The notes below the pieces were generated by a model. It was not told where the DNA came from. It was given only the letters and a program-made list of their open reading frames with translations, and ran no database searches. From assembly GCA_046728935.1 (NCBI GenBank), contig JBKPFS010000017.1, forward strand, positions 1 to 8,904: a stretch of 8,904 nt of DNA. Direction: 5' to 3'. Positions 1-6,398 of the stretch are shown piece by piece. The translations under genes and the position numbers were made by a program. Source of the stretch: DATAFO01 sp046728935 (GTDB lineage: Bacteria > Actinomycetota > Thermoleophilia > Solirubrobacterales > 70-9). The stretch's first letter is position 1. Each line of letters starts with the position of its first letter.

Positions 1-2
1 AG

Positions 3-65
3 GTGCCTGACGGCTACCGCGCGATGGACGAACGGGAAGCGATCAAGGTCATGGTCGAGGTCTGA
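3..65 (+). CDS. Zinc-dependent alcohol dehydrogenase (MDR family), C-terminal end only
   Basis: Only the last 20 codons and the TGA stop lie in the window; the gene begins upstream. The tail reads VPDGYRAMDEREAIKVMVEV. The pattern GYRAMDxRxAxKVxV is the usual C-terminus of zinc-dependent medium-chain alcohol dehydrogenases, which oxidise alcohols with NAD(P)+ in the cytoplasm. None of the catalytic zinc ligands or the Rossmann fold are visible, so family membership rests on the C-terminal pattern alone. The stop is followed after two bases by the ATG of the DUF2255 remnant, so these genes were probably one operon before the neighbour decayed. The substrate cannot be inferred. Confidence 0.6.
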   Translation: MPDGYRAMDEREAIKVMVEV

Positions 66-67
66 AG

Positions 68-170
68 ATGAGCGAGTGGATGAGCGACGAGCTCGCCAAG
101 ATCGAGGCGGCCGATGCTCGAGCTCTCGTCGCTTCGCCGCGACGGGACGCTGCGAAGCCCGGTGACGATG
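68..170 (+). pseudogene. DUF2255 family protein, N-terminal remnant with a frameshift
   Basis: The ATG at 68 opens a frame reading MSEWMSDELAKIEAAD. After about position 116 the family pattern continues one frame over, from 117, as LELSSLRRDGTLRSPVTM. Together these match the start of DUF2255 proteins (W-x-x-DEL-x-x-I-x-x-AD/E-EL...RRDGTLR-x-PVT-x-W). One extra base near 116 would explain the shift. The match stops at about 170, where a normal DUF2255 protein would continue with WVVR and roughly 90 further residues; aldo/keto reductase sequence follows instead. The remnant is therefore broken twice, by a frameshift and by loss of most of its 3' part. DUF2255 has no established function. The family call is from memory of the motif pattern. 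Confidence 0.6.
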
Positions 171-396
171 TGTGCGGCCCCCGCTCAGATCGCGCTCGCC
201 AGGCTCCTGGCCCAGAGGCCGTGGATCGTTCCGATCCCGGGCACTCGAAAGCTGGGGCGCCTGGAGGAGAACACCGGAGCACGTTGACGTCGAGCTCACG
301 CCCGACGATCTCGCTGAGATCGACAGCGCCGCCTCGAAGATCACGATCCAGGGGGCGCGGTACCCCGAAGAGCTCGAGAGGAGGACCGGAATCTGA
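171..396 (+). pseudogene. Aldo/keto reductase, C-terminal remnant with a frameshift
   Basis: From about 171 the frame carrying the DUF2255 remnant turns into the C-terminus of an aldo/keto reductase: PAQIALARLLAQRPWIVPIPGT, then RKLGRLEENTGA. PxPGT and the following (T/R)K-x-x-RLEEN are the family's NADP(H) phosphate-binding region. That frame hits a TGA soon after position 281. Dropping one base (the C at 282) restores the expected continuation VDVELTPDDLAEIDSAASKI, then QGARYPEELERRTGI and a stop at 394-396. The N-terminal three quarters of the (alpha/beta)8 barrel, including the catalytic Asp-Tyr-Lys-His residues, is absent, so no active enzyme can be made. The normally conserved W in ALAWLLAQ is R here, which also fits decay. 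Sequencing error could explain the frameshift but not the missing N-terminus. Confidence 0.72.
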
Positions 397-398
397 GC

Positions 399-803
399 AT
401 GCAGATCACCAAGAACTCAGTCGAGACCGCGGTTGGGCCCAGCGAGTGGTTCACCGGCACCGTCTACATCGACACCATCGCCACGCCGTCCGAGCCGTCC
501 CGGTTGCAGGCCGCCAGCGTCCACTTCACGCCCGGCGCGCGGACCGCATGGCACACGCACCCGAACGGCCAGACGATCTACGTCACCGAGGGCATCGGCC
601 TTTGCCAGCGCCGCGGCGGCCCGATCGAGGTCATCCGGCCCGGCGACCGCGTCTTCTTCGAACCGGGCGAGGACCATTGGCACGGCGCGGCCGCGGATCG
701 ATTCATGACCCACATCGCGATGCAGGAGGTCGATGACCAGGGCAGCGCCGTCGCGTGGGGCGACCACGTCGCCGACGAGGAGTACCACGCCGCGTCGGCG
801 TGA
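399..803 (+). CDS. Cupin domain protein, hydroxynitrile-lyase-like (GtHNL type)
   Basis: A complete 134-residue single-domain cupin. Motif 1 is AWHTHPNGQTIYVTEG, with H52, H54 and Q58. Motif 2 is PGDRVFFEPGEDHWHG, with H93 as the fourth ligand. This 2-His/Gln/His set, together with the PSEWFTGTV start and the MTHIAMQE strand, resembles the manganese cupin hydroxynitrile lyase of Granulicella tundricola, aligned from memory with an offset of one residue. The pocket positions equivalent to A40, V42 and Q110 of that enzyme appear as A39, V41 and Q109. Family members are often annotated simply as cupin, and the natural substrate is usually unknown. The ATG is two bases after the stop of the reductase remnant, with AGGAGG at 379-384 (14 bases upstream, rather long). 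It ends 32 bases from the convergent membrane-protein gene. Confidence 0.9.
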   Translation: MQITKNSVETAVGPSEWFTGTVYIDTIATPSEPSRLQAASVHFTPGARTAWHTHPNGQTIYVTEGIGLCQRRGGPIEVIRPGDRVFFEPGEDHWHGAAADRFMTHIAMQEVDDQGSAVAWGDHVADEEYHAASA

Positions 804-835
804 TAGCCGCCGCGAGCGGTGCAACCCGCCGCGCG

Positions 836-1318
836 CTAGCCCGACGCCGCCGCGAACGCGCCGACGATCGCCCCGTAGGCGAGATGCACGGCGACGGTGA
901 CCGCGGGCGTACTCGCTCCGTAGTTCAGCAGCAGGAAGCCCGGAGGCTCGAGCAGGGGACCGGAGTCAGCGGCGCTCGACGCGTTGCCCATGCGGGGATG
1001 AAATAGGGGCAGCAGGATGTTGACCAGGGCGCTCCCAGCGAACGCCCCGTGGACGAGGCCAAAGAGGGCACCGAGCCACGAGCTGGCCTCGCCGATTGCG
1101 CGGAAGACGAGGTAGTAGATCGAGGCAAACGCGAGGCCCGCGAGGAAGTGGAGGGCGTAGCCGAGGGCCCGAGCGCGAACCCGGTCTCCCGTGAACGCGG
1201 TGCCGAGCAGGAACGGCAGGTCGATCCGCGTCAGCCTCAGCTCGGTCGCCGCACGCAGCCCGGTGGTCAGCACCAGGGTGCCGACGAAGCCGCCTGCGAG
1301 CGCGCCCCAGATCGTCAT
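836..1318 (-). CDS. Small integral membrane protein of unknown function
   Basis: 160 residues with about four hydrophobic segments: WGALAGGFVGTLVLTTGL near the N-terminus, YALHFLAGLAFASIYYLVF, WLGALFGLVHGAFAGSALVNILL, and a C-terminal AVTVAVHLAYGAIVGAFAA. Histidines and glycines sit inside the predicted helices (ALHFLAG, GLVHGAF, AVHLAYG), a pattern seen in uncharacterised actinobacterial membrane proteins. I chose the ATG at 1318 because it overlaps the TGA of the GH15 gene as ATGA. A GTG two codons earlier (1324) is also possible. The gene is the last of the minus-strand operon and ends with TAG. No function can be assigned; the tight coupling to the GH15 gene suggests co-expression only. 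Confidence 0.8.
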   Translation of the reverse strand: MTIWGALAGGFVGTLVLTTGLRAATELRLTRIDLPFLLGTAFTGDRVRARALGYALHFLAGLAFASIYYLVFRAIGEASSWLGALFGLVHGAFAGSALVNILLPLFHPRMGNASSAADSGPLLEPPGFLLLNYGASTPAVTVAVHLAYGAIVGAFAAASG

Positions 1319-3153
1319 GCCCACGCATCCTCGAGGCTGGCCGCGGCGTTTATCAGCGCCAGGTGGACAAGGCCCTGCGGGAAGTTGCCGAGGAACTCGC
1401 CGCTCTCCGGCTCAAGCTCCTCGGCGTAGAGGCCGACGTCGTTCGCAAGGCCGACCAGCTCGTCCATGCGCGCAGCCGCCTCGTCGGCCCGCCCCTGCCG
1501 GGCGAACGCATCCACGAGCCAGAACGAGCAAGCGAGAAACGCTCCCTCGCGGCCGGGGAGGCCGTCGTCGCCCAGGTAGCGGTACACGAGCGCGCCGTCG
1601 CCGAGCACCTCGGAGACCCGCCGGGCCGTGGCCGCGAGCCTCGCGTCCGCAGAGCCGCCGCCGTAGCCCATCAGCGAGCCGAGGAGGACGCTTGCGTCGA
1701 GCTCGCGGGCATCGGCGAAGCGGACGTAGCTTCCCAGCTCCTCCGACCAGCATTTCGTCTCCAGGAACTCTCGGATCGCGTTCGCCTCGCGGCGCCAGCG
1801 ACCGACGTGGCGCGCGGGCACCAGCGCACGCTCGGCGAGCGCGGTCGCGCGGTCGAGCGCGACCCAGCACATCATCTTCGACTCCGTGAAGTGCCGGGGT
1901 TCGTCGCGGACCTCCCAGATCCCGGAGTCGGGCCGGCGCCACTCTCGACACACCAGATCCGCCGTCTCGGCTAGCCGCCTGGCCGTGTCGCGGTCGAGCT
2001 TCCCGCCCGCGTCGCAGTAGAGGCGGGCCGTCGCCAGCAGATGGCCGTAGACGTCGAGCTGGAGCTGGCTCACGGCCTCGTTGCCGATCCGCACCGGCCG
2101 CGAGCCGCGGTACCCGTGCCAGCCGAGCGCCCGCTCCTCCGGCGCGGTGCCGCCGTTGAGACGGTAGAGGACGCGGAGCCTCGGGTGGGTGAGCTGCGAT
2201 GCGTGGAGCAGCCACCAGAAGAAGGCGTCGGCCTCGCTCGGGCAGCCCAGGCGCAGGAGCGCGTCCAGGGTGAACGTGCTGTCGCGCACCCAGCAATAGC
2301 GGTAGTCCCAGTTGCGCACGCCGCCAAGCCCCTCGGGCAGCGACGTCGTCGCCGCCGCGCCGATCGCACCAGAGGGCGAGTAGATGAGGAGCTTGAGCGC
2401 CAGGGCGCTGCGCAGGACGGCCTCGCGCCACGGCCCGTCGTAGCGGCGCTGCGAGGCCCACCGACGCCAGAAGCGTGTCGTTGCGGCGAGGCGCTCCTCG
2501 ACCTCGCGCTTGGGCGGCAGAACAAGCGGCTCACCGCGGGCCGCGCAGAGCGCGAAGAGGGCCTCGCTTCCCTCAAGGGTGCGAAAGCGCCCGCCGACCC
2601 GACCCGTCGTGATCTCAGAAGCTCCGGCGCCCCAGGAGCGGATCGCGATAGCGTCCGGGCCGGCGGCCGCGACTGGCACGCCGAGCCGCCGTTCGAAGTG
2701 GGTCTCGCAGGTGGCGTATCCGAAGCGGGGCTCCACCGACCAGCGCATCGGGACCTCCCCCGCCAGCCCCTCGACCCGCCGGGCCAGCTCGCGGTGGGGG
2801 GCGAGTCCCGGCGCCGGAAGCAGCATCGCGTCGGCAACGCGGGCGATCCCGGTGGCGGTGGTGAAGGTGCTCTCAAGGACGTTGGTGTCGGCCAGGTAGC
2901 GGCGCTTTGCCTCGAACGGCACGTCGGGGGCGAGCTCGAAGCGCCCGCCCGCGTCGCGGTCGAGCATGGAGCCGAACACGCTCGGGGAATCGAGGTCGGG
3001 AAGGCACAGCCACTCGACGGTGCCCTCCCGCGAGATGAGGGCGGCCGTGCGACCGTCTCCGATGACCGCGTAGTCGCGGATCGGCGGATACTCGCGACGA
3101 CGTCCTGTGCCGGTTCTCTCTCGTAGACCCAGTCCTAGCGACGGCATCGTCAT
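1315..3153 (-). CDS. Glycoside hydrolase family 15 protein (glucoamylase/trehalase type)
   Basis: 612 residues, the usual length of bacterial GH15 enzymes, which release glucose from alpha-linked glucans or from trehalose by inversion. The N-terminal beta-sandwich domain (about 20-230) opens with IRDYAVIGDGRTAALIS and GTVEWLCLPDLDSPSVF. The (alpha/alpha)6 catalytic domain follows, with NWDYRYCWVRDSTFTLDALL (281-300), SGIWEVRDEPRHFTESKMM, whose E414 is the likely general acid, and YAEELEPESGEFLGNFPQ, whose E578/E579 pair contains the likely general base. No signal peptide is seen, so the enzyme is probably cytoplasmic, which fits trehalose or glycogen turnover better than degradation of external starch. 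Characterised actinobacterial relatives include a trehalase, so trehalose is a reasonable but unproven substrate. GAGGGG precedes the ATG. It follows folE by 31 bases. Confidence 0.93.
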   Translation of the reverse strand: MTMPSLGLGLRERTGTGRRREYPPIRDYAVIGDGRTAALISREGTVEWLCLPDLDSPSVFGSMLDRDAGGRFELAPDVPFEAKRRYLADTNVLESTFTTATGIARVADAMLLPAPGLAPHRELARRVEGLAGEVPMRWSVEPRFGYATCETHFERRLGVPVAAAGPDAIAIRSWGAGASEITTGRVGGRFRTLEGSEALFALCAARGEPLVLPPKREVEERLAATTRFWRRWASQRRYDGPWREAVLRSALALKLLIYSPSGAIGAAATTSLPEGLGGVRNWDYRYCWVRDSTFTLDALLRLGCPSEADAFFWWLLHASQLTHPRLRVLYRLNGGTAPEERALGWHGYRGSRPVRIGNEAVSQLQLDVYGHLLATARLYCDAGGKLDRDTARRLAETADLVCREWRRPDSGIWEVRDEPRHFTESKMMCWVALDRATALAERALVPARHVGRWRREANAIREFLETKCWSEELGSYVRFADARELDASVLLGSLMGYGGGSADARLAATARRVSEVLGDGALVYRYLGDDGLPGREGAFLACSFWLVDAFARQGRADEAAARMDELVGLANDVGLYAEELEPESGEFLGNFPQGLVHLALINAAASLEDAWA

Positions 3154-3184
3154 CCCAGCTTCCCCTCGCCGCGTTGGGCCGAAC

Positions 3185-3814
3185 TTAGGCGGAATCAGAG
3201 CCGTGCCGCACCAGGCTGAGGAACTCCTGGCGGGTCCGGGGATCTTCCTTGATCAGGCCACGTAGCGCGGAGGTCACGGTCCGGGAGCCCGGCTTCTGGA
3301 CGCCCCGCAGCGACATGCAGAGGTGCTCTGCCTCGACGATCACGCCCGCGCCACGCGGCGCGAGCACCCGCTCGAGCCAGGCGGCGATCTGGGTCGTGAG
3401 CCGCTCCTGCACCTGGAGCTCGTGGGCGTAAAGGTCGACTACCCGCCCGAGCTTCGAGAGGCCGACGATCCGTTCGCCGGGCAGATAGGCGACGTGGGCG
3501 ACGCCGTGGAAGGGAAGCAGGTGGTGCATGCAAAGCGACTGGAACGGGATGTCCCTGACCACGACCAGCTCGTCGTAGCCCTCGTCGTTCGGGAACGTGG
3601 TCGCGTTGAAAGGCGCCGGGAAGAGGAGCTCCGAGTAGGCCTTCGCGACCCGCCGCGGGGTGTCGCGCAGGTGCTCCGAGCGGGGGTCGGCGCCGAGGGC
3701 GGCGAGGAGCGCGCGGGCGGCGGCCTCGGCGGCAGCGACGTCGACCTCCCGTCGCCCCGGAGCGAGGCGGAGGCGGTGCTCGGCGAGCGCCGTAGTCGTC
3801 TTGCCCTTGTTCAT
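3185..3814 (-). CDS. folE: GTP cyclohydrolase I (type IA)
   Basis: 209 residues. The enzyme converts GTP to 7,8-dihydroneopterin triphosphate, the first step of tetrahydrofolate and pterin synthesis, as a cytoplasmic homodecamer. The zinc site is complete: C95 and H98 in LCMHHLLPFHGVAHVAYLP and C166 in EAEHLCMSLRGVQKPG. Other family signatures are RDTPRRVAKAY (50-60), VGLSKLGRVVDLYAHELQVQER (117-138) and GSRTVTSALRG near the end. The first motif has CMHH instead of CEHH, a common variant. The ATG at 3814 lies five bases after the TGA of the FAD/Rieske gene, with GGGGAG upstream. Longer in-frame starts would run into that gene and lack homology. A folE between an electron-transfer reductase and a glycosidase is unusual; it may be a stress-induced second copy rather than the housekeeping gene, but this cannot be tested from the window. 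Confidence 0.96.
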   Translation of the reverse strand: MNKGKTTTALAEHRLRLAPGRREVDVAAAEAAARALLAALGADPRSEHLRDTPRRVAKAYSELLFPAPFNATTFPNDEGYDELVVVRDIPFQSLCMHHLLPFHGVAHVAYLPGERIVGLSKLGRVVDLYAHELQVQERLTTQIAAWLERVLAPRGAGVIVEAEHLCMSLRGVQKPGSRTVTSALRGLIKEDPRTRQEFLSLVRHGSDSA

Positions 3815-3819
3815 CGAGC

Positions 3820-5397
3820 TCACTCCCCGGCCTCGAGCGGAATCGTCTTCGCCTTCAGCGGCTTGCGGGCCGGGCCACGGATCACGCGCCCGTCGGGCCG
3901 GAACCGCGAGCCGTGGCAGGGACAATCCCAGGTCTTCCCGTCGCCGTTGAACTCGACCAGGCAGCCGAGGTGGGTGCAGACCGGGGAGACAGCGTTGAAG
4001 GTTCCATCCTCGGCCCGGTACACCGCCATCCGCTCGCCTTGGACGTTGAGGATCCGACCCTCCCCGGGCTCGACCTTCTCGGGCGATGCCTCCTCGCCCC
4101 GCTCGAAACGCGCCGCGGTGACCCGGCGGGCGTAGTTGAACCCGCCGGCGACAAATCGCCGGGCACGTTCGCCGGGCCCGAGGACGTGGACCTCGTCGAA
4201 CGGAGTGTCCGGATCGGCGAGGCGTGCGCGGTCCACCTCTCGGCGACTGCGGATCAGCTCGCGGATCGCCTCGTTCACATCCCAGACGTTGAAATTCATG
4301 CCGGCGACGATGCGCTCGTCGCGAAGCCAGAAGGCGACGAACTCGCCGGCTTCGGCGTCCCCGCGGAAGACCACCTCGTCCCACTCGGTGGCGTAGCCGC
4401 CGTACTCCATTCCGGCCTCATACTGGTCGGAGAAGAAGTAGGGGATCTCCTCGTATGTGACCGGCTGGCCGAGCATCGCCCGCGCCGCCGCCGGCCCCTG
4501 GTTGAGCGCGTTCGCCCAGTGCTCGACGCGGAGGCGGTGCCCGTAGAACGGGTGGTGCGCGTTGGCGACGTCGCCAGCGGCGAAGATGCTGGGTGCGCTG
4601 GTTTCCAGCCGCTCGTCGACGGCGATCCCGTTCTCGGCCTCGAGCCCGGCTGCCTCGGCGAGGGCGATGCGCGGCGCGACCCCGACGCCGACCACGACGA
4701 GGTCGGCCTCGATCGAGCGCCCGTCCTGGGTCACGACCCGCCGCACCGACCCGTCGCCCTCGAAGCGGTCGGCGCCCGTGTTCGGCAAGAGCTCGACGCC
4801 GTGGCTTCGGTGGAGGTCGCGGTAGACCGCCCCGACCTCGGGGCCGAGGACGCGCTCCAGCGGCACGGCGGTCATCTCGAGCACGGTCACGTCGCAGCCC
4901 TTCTGGCGCGCCGAGGCCGCGACCTCGGCCCCGATCCACCCGGCACCGACGACGACGATGCGAGCGCCCTCGGCGATCCGGGCGCCGATGGCCTCGGAGT
5001 CGCGCAGGTCGCGCAGGTAGTGGACTCCGTCGAGCTCTGCCCCGGGCAGCCGGAGCCGCCTCGGCTCGGCGCCGGTGGCGATCAACAGGCGGTCGTAGCG
5101 AAGGCGCCGGTCGCCGACTACCACCTCGGACGCAGCGGGATCGATCGCAGTCACAGAACGGCCGAGCGCCAGCTCGACCTCGTGCTCGCGGTAGAAGCCC
5201 TCGTCGTGGACGTGGGGCTTTGCCTCGGCCTCGCCGCGCAGGTACTCCTTGGAGAGCGGTGGCCGCTCGTAGGGAAGCTCCGCCTCCTCGCCGACGACGA
5301 CGATCCTGCCCTCGAAGCCCTCGCCCCGCAGCGTCTCGGCCGCCTTCGCCCCGGCGAGCCCGCCGCCGACGACCACGTAGGTGTCCTTCGTGGTCAA
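3820..5397 (-). CDS. FAD/NAD-dependent ferredoxin-reductase-like protein with C-terminal Rieske domain
   Basis: 525 residues in two parts. Residues 1 to about 420 are a pyridine nucleotide-disulfide oxidoreductase of the ferredoxin-reductase/AIF-like type: FAD site VVVGGGLAG (8-16), PPLSKEYLRG, NAD(P)H site IVVVGAGWIGAE (147-158), and the flavin signature FAAGDVA (272-278). Residues from about 440 are a Rieske [2Fe-2S] domain. Cluster ligands are C474/H476 in CTHLGC and C492/H495 in CPCHGSRF, with disulfide cysteines C479 and C494, so the cluster should be high-potential. No membrane segment or signal peptide is seen. Electrons probably pass from NAD(P)H through FAD to the Rieske centre; the final acceptor is unknown. 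I chose the TTG at 5397 because AGGAG sits five bases upstream and the FAD-binding strand begins seven residues in. It follows the SRPBCC stop by 11 bases. Confidence 0.9.
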   Translation of the reverse strand: MTTKDTYVVVGGGLAGAKAAETLRGEGFEGRIVVVGEEAELPYERPPLSKEYLRGEAEAKPHVHDEGFYREHEVELALGRSVTAIDPAASEVVVGDRRLRYDRLLIATGAEPRRLRLPGAELDGVHYLRDLRDSEAIGARIAEGARIVVVGAGWIGAEVAASARQKGCDVTVLEMTAVPLERVLGPEVGAVYRDLHRSHGVELLPNTGADRFEGDGSVRRVVTQDGRSIEADLVVVGVGVAPRIALAEAAGLEAENGIAVDERLETSAPSIFAAGDVANAHHPFYGHRLRVEHWANALNQGPAAARAMLGQPVTYEEIPYFFSDQYEAGMEYGGYATEWDEVVFRGDAEAGEFVAFWLRDERIVAGMNFNVWDVNEAIRELIRSRREVDRARLADPDTPFDEVHVLGPGERARRFVAGGFNYARRVTAARFERGEEASPEKVEPGEGRILNVQGERMAVYRAEDGTFNAVSPVCTHLGCLVEFNGDGKTWDCPCHGSRFRPDGRVIRGPARKPLKAKTIPLEAGE

Positions 5398-5408
5398 CGT
5401 CTCTCCTC

Positions 5409-5939
5409 TCAGGCTGCCTCGCCCTGGGCGACCCCGATCTGCAGCGGTCGCAGGCCGACGCCGGCGGTGGCGGGCGCTTGTGCCTCCTCGAGCGCGGCGA
5501 GCGTCCGGGCGAACAGCCGGAGCATCCAGCGGCGCGCGCCGAGTCTCCACAGCAGGCGATCGAGGTGCGCGAGGCGGACGATCTCCGCCCGCAGCTCCAC
5601 CAGCGTGCCGGTCGCCGATTCGTCCAGCCGCCAGCCGATCGCCGCGAGGGTTCCCCCGCCGACTTCGGCGAGTCCGAGCATCGAGCACGGCTCGGTCGCC
5701 TCGAGGACCCAGGTGCGGGCCGAACGGCCGAGGCCCAGCGGGCCTCGCAGCCGCACGACGGCGCCGGTTCGCGCGCCGAACGGACCCGAGAGCTCGCGGA
5801 TCGCGATCGCCGCGCCGGTCAGCGCCCAGTGGTTCTCGAGGTCACGCAGGAACATGAACGCCTCGTGGCGCGGAATCGAGATCTCCCGCCGGACGGACAC
5901 GATCTCCCGCCTGCGTGCGCTGTGGTGGAGGTTGGTCAC
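5409..5939 (-). CDS. SRPBCC (START/polyketide-cyclase-like) family protein
   Basis: 176 residues. The pattern is a SRPBCC helix-grip protein: an N-terminal strand (REISIPRHEAFMFLRDLENHW, about 17-38), alternating strands (GAVVRLRGPL, RTWVLEATEPCSMLGLAE, TLVELRAEIV), and a long C-terminal helix (RLLWRLGARRWMLRLFARTLAALEEAQ). Such proteins usually bind a hydrophobic ligand in a central cavity, and no ligand can be assigned here. It is first in the minus-strand operon. The start is a GTG at 5939 without a Shine-Dalgarno sequence, but it begins six bases after the -10 half of the bipartite promoter motif, so a leaderless mRNA starting at this GTG is the best explanation. A second GTG at 5900, preceded by GGGAG, is the alternative and would drop 13 residues before the conserved domain. 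Confidence 0.82.
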   Translation of the reverse strand: MTNLHHSARRREIVSVRREISIPRHEAFMFLRDLENHWALTGAAIAIRELSGPFGARTGAVVRLRGPLGLGRSARTWVLEATEPCSMLGLAEVGGGTLAAIGWRLDESATGTLVELRAEIVRLAHLDRLLWRLGARRWMLRLFARTLAALEEAQAPATAGVGLRPLQIGVAQGEAA

Positions 5940-5945
5940 GGTGGG

Positions 5946-5974
5946 GTTTGCGTTTCACGGTCCGGGGTTCTTAC
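5946..5974 (-). promoter_or_regulatory. Predicted ECF-type promoter of the SRPBCC-Rieske-folE-GH15 operon
   Basis: On the minus strand, GTAAGAAC (5974-5967) is followed by exactly 14 bases and CGCAAAC (5952-5946). The same two half-sites at the same distance occur three more times in the window. AAC in the upstream half and a CG-starting downstream half are typical of ECF promoters. Six bases separate the -10 half from the GTG at 5939, so the expected transcription start falls on or next to the start codon. Recognition by the sigma factor encoded at 6399-7073 is inferred from proximity. Confidence 0.8.
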
Positions 5975-6063
5975 GTCTCGAGCGCGGCGAGGCGCCGGCA
6001 CCGCTCAAGATGACCATGCACGGGCACCGGCGTCCGCTTCCGCTGCTCGATAGGGATCTCCCA

Positions 6064-6092
6064 GTAAGAACTCGGGTCGCCGAGTCGCCAAC
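6064..6092 (+). promoter_or_regulatory. Predicted ECF-type promoter of the sigma factor operon
   Basis: GTAAGAAC (6064-6071), 14 bases, CGCCAAC (6086-6092). It diverges from the minus-strand copy, with 89 bases between the two -35 halves. Five bases after the -10 half comes a GTG (6098) that opens the small protein gene, so a leaderless transcript is likely. Because the sigma gene lies downstream, this copy implies positive autoregulation, as is common for ECF sigma factors. Confidence 0.78.
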
Positions 6093-6097
6093 CGGGT

Positions 6098-6367
6098 GTG
6101 AGACGGATTCGGACCAGACGAGGTACGCCCTCGGCGTGGAAGATGGGGCCGTCGCGCTACACGGTCCATGTGCGGGAGTGGCGCCGCGAGCGGCTTCGCC
6201 GCGCCGGACTACCGCCGGAGGCGGCTCGCAAGCTCGCCGACGACCCCCGGCTCGACCTCCATGCACTGCTGGAGCTGATCGAGCGGGGTTGTCCATCCGA
6301 CGTTGCGGCACGGATCGTGGCCCCCTTGGACGAGCGGGCGGACGCGGATGACCGGCCCCGGGACTAG
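6098..6367 (+). CDS. Uncharacterised small protein upstream of the ECF sigma factor
   Basis: 89 residues from the GTG at 6098. I do not recognise the family. The body from about residue 16 (MGPSRYTVHVREWRRERLRR) is strongly basic. A predicted all-helical region follows, AGLPPEAARKLADDPRLDLHALLELIERGCPSDVAARIVAPL, with two helix-turn-helix-like repeats of the form GxP-x-xAAR. The tail is acidic. No membrane segment or signal peptide is seen. The GTG is favoured because the promoter's -10 half ends five bases before it, which suggests leaderless translation. An internal ATG at 6143 (74 residues) has only a weak GGAAG upstream and is the alternative. The TAG stop directly abuts a hairpin that covers the Shine-Dalgarno sequence of the sigma gene, so its translation may control sigma synthesis. 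A role as sigma or anti-sigma partner is possible but untested. Confidence 0.7.
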   Translation: MRRIRTRRGTPSAWKMGPSRYTVHVREWRRERLRRAGLPPEAARKLADDPRLDLHALLELIERGCPSDVAARIVAPLDERADADDRPRD

Positions 6368-6386
6368 CCTCCTCGTGACGAGGAGG
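6368..6386 (+). promoter_or_regulatory. Hairpin sequestering the sigma factor Shine-Dalgarno
   Basis: A perfect inverted repeat, CCTCCTCG-TGA-CGAGGAGG, with 8-bp arms and a 3-base loop. It begins on the base after the TAG stop of the small protein gene. The 3' arm contains AGGAGG (6381-6386), the only good ribosome binding site for the ATG at 6399 (12 bases downstream). In mRNA the site would be paired unless a ribosome terminating at 6365-6367 opens the 5' arm, which is the classical arrangement for translational coupling. A DNA operator for a dimeric protein is the alternative reading. Confidence 0.65.
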
Positions 6387-6398
6387 TCGCCGAGGACG

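Noticed and set aside
403..736. Continuation of the frame opened at 68 into the cupin region
   Set aside because: Past the relic it is a shadow of the cupin gene in another frame, rich in R, P and H with no domain.
804..835. Terminator between the convergent cupin and membrane-protein genes
   Set aside because: The 32-base gap has no clear stem-loop or T/A tract.
3815..4384. N-terminal extension of the folE frame
   Set aside because: It overlaps the Rieske domain in another frame and is arginine-rich without homology; a good ATG with GGGGAG exists at 3814.
5398..5688. N-terminal extension of the FAD/Rieske frame
   Set aside because: It overlaps the SRPBCC gene and shows no conserved residues before the FAD-binding strand; TTG at 5397 has AGGAG.
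5993..6032. Inverted CGCCGG...CCGGCG between the divergent promoters as a possible operator
   Set aside because: Only six bases per arm with a 28-base gap; common by chance in DNA this GC-rich.
3913..6351. Very long open frame on the plus strand (812 codons) antisense to the reductase and SRPBCC genes
   Set aside because: It has no recognisable domain and mirrors two well-supported genes. Long antisense frames are expected in DNA with GC-rich third codon positions.
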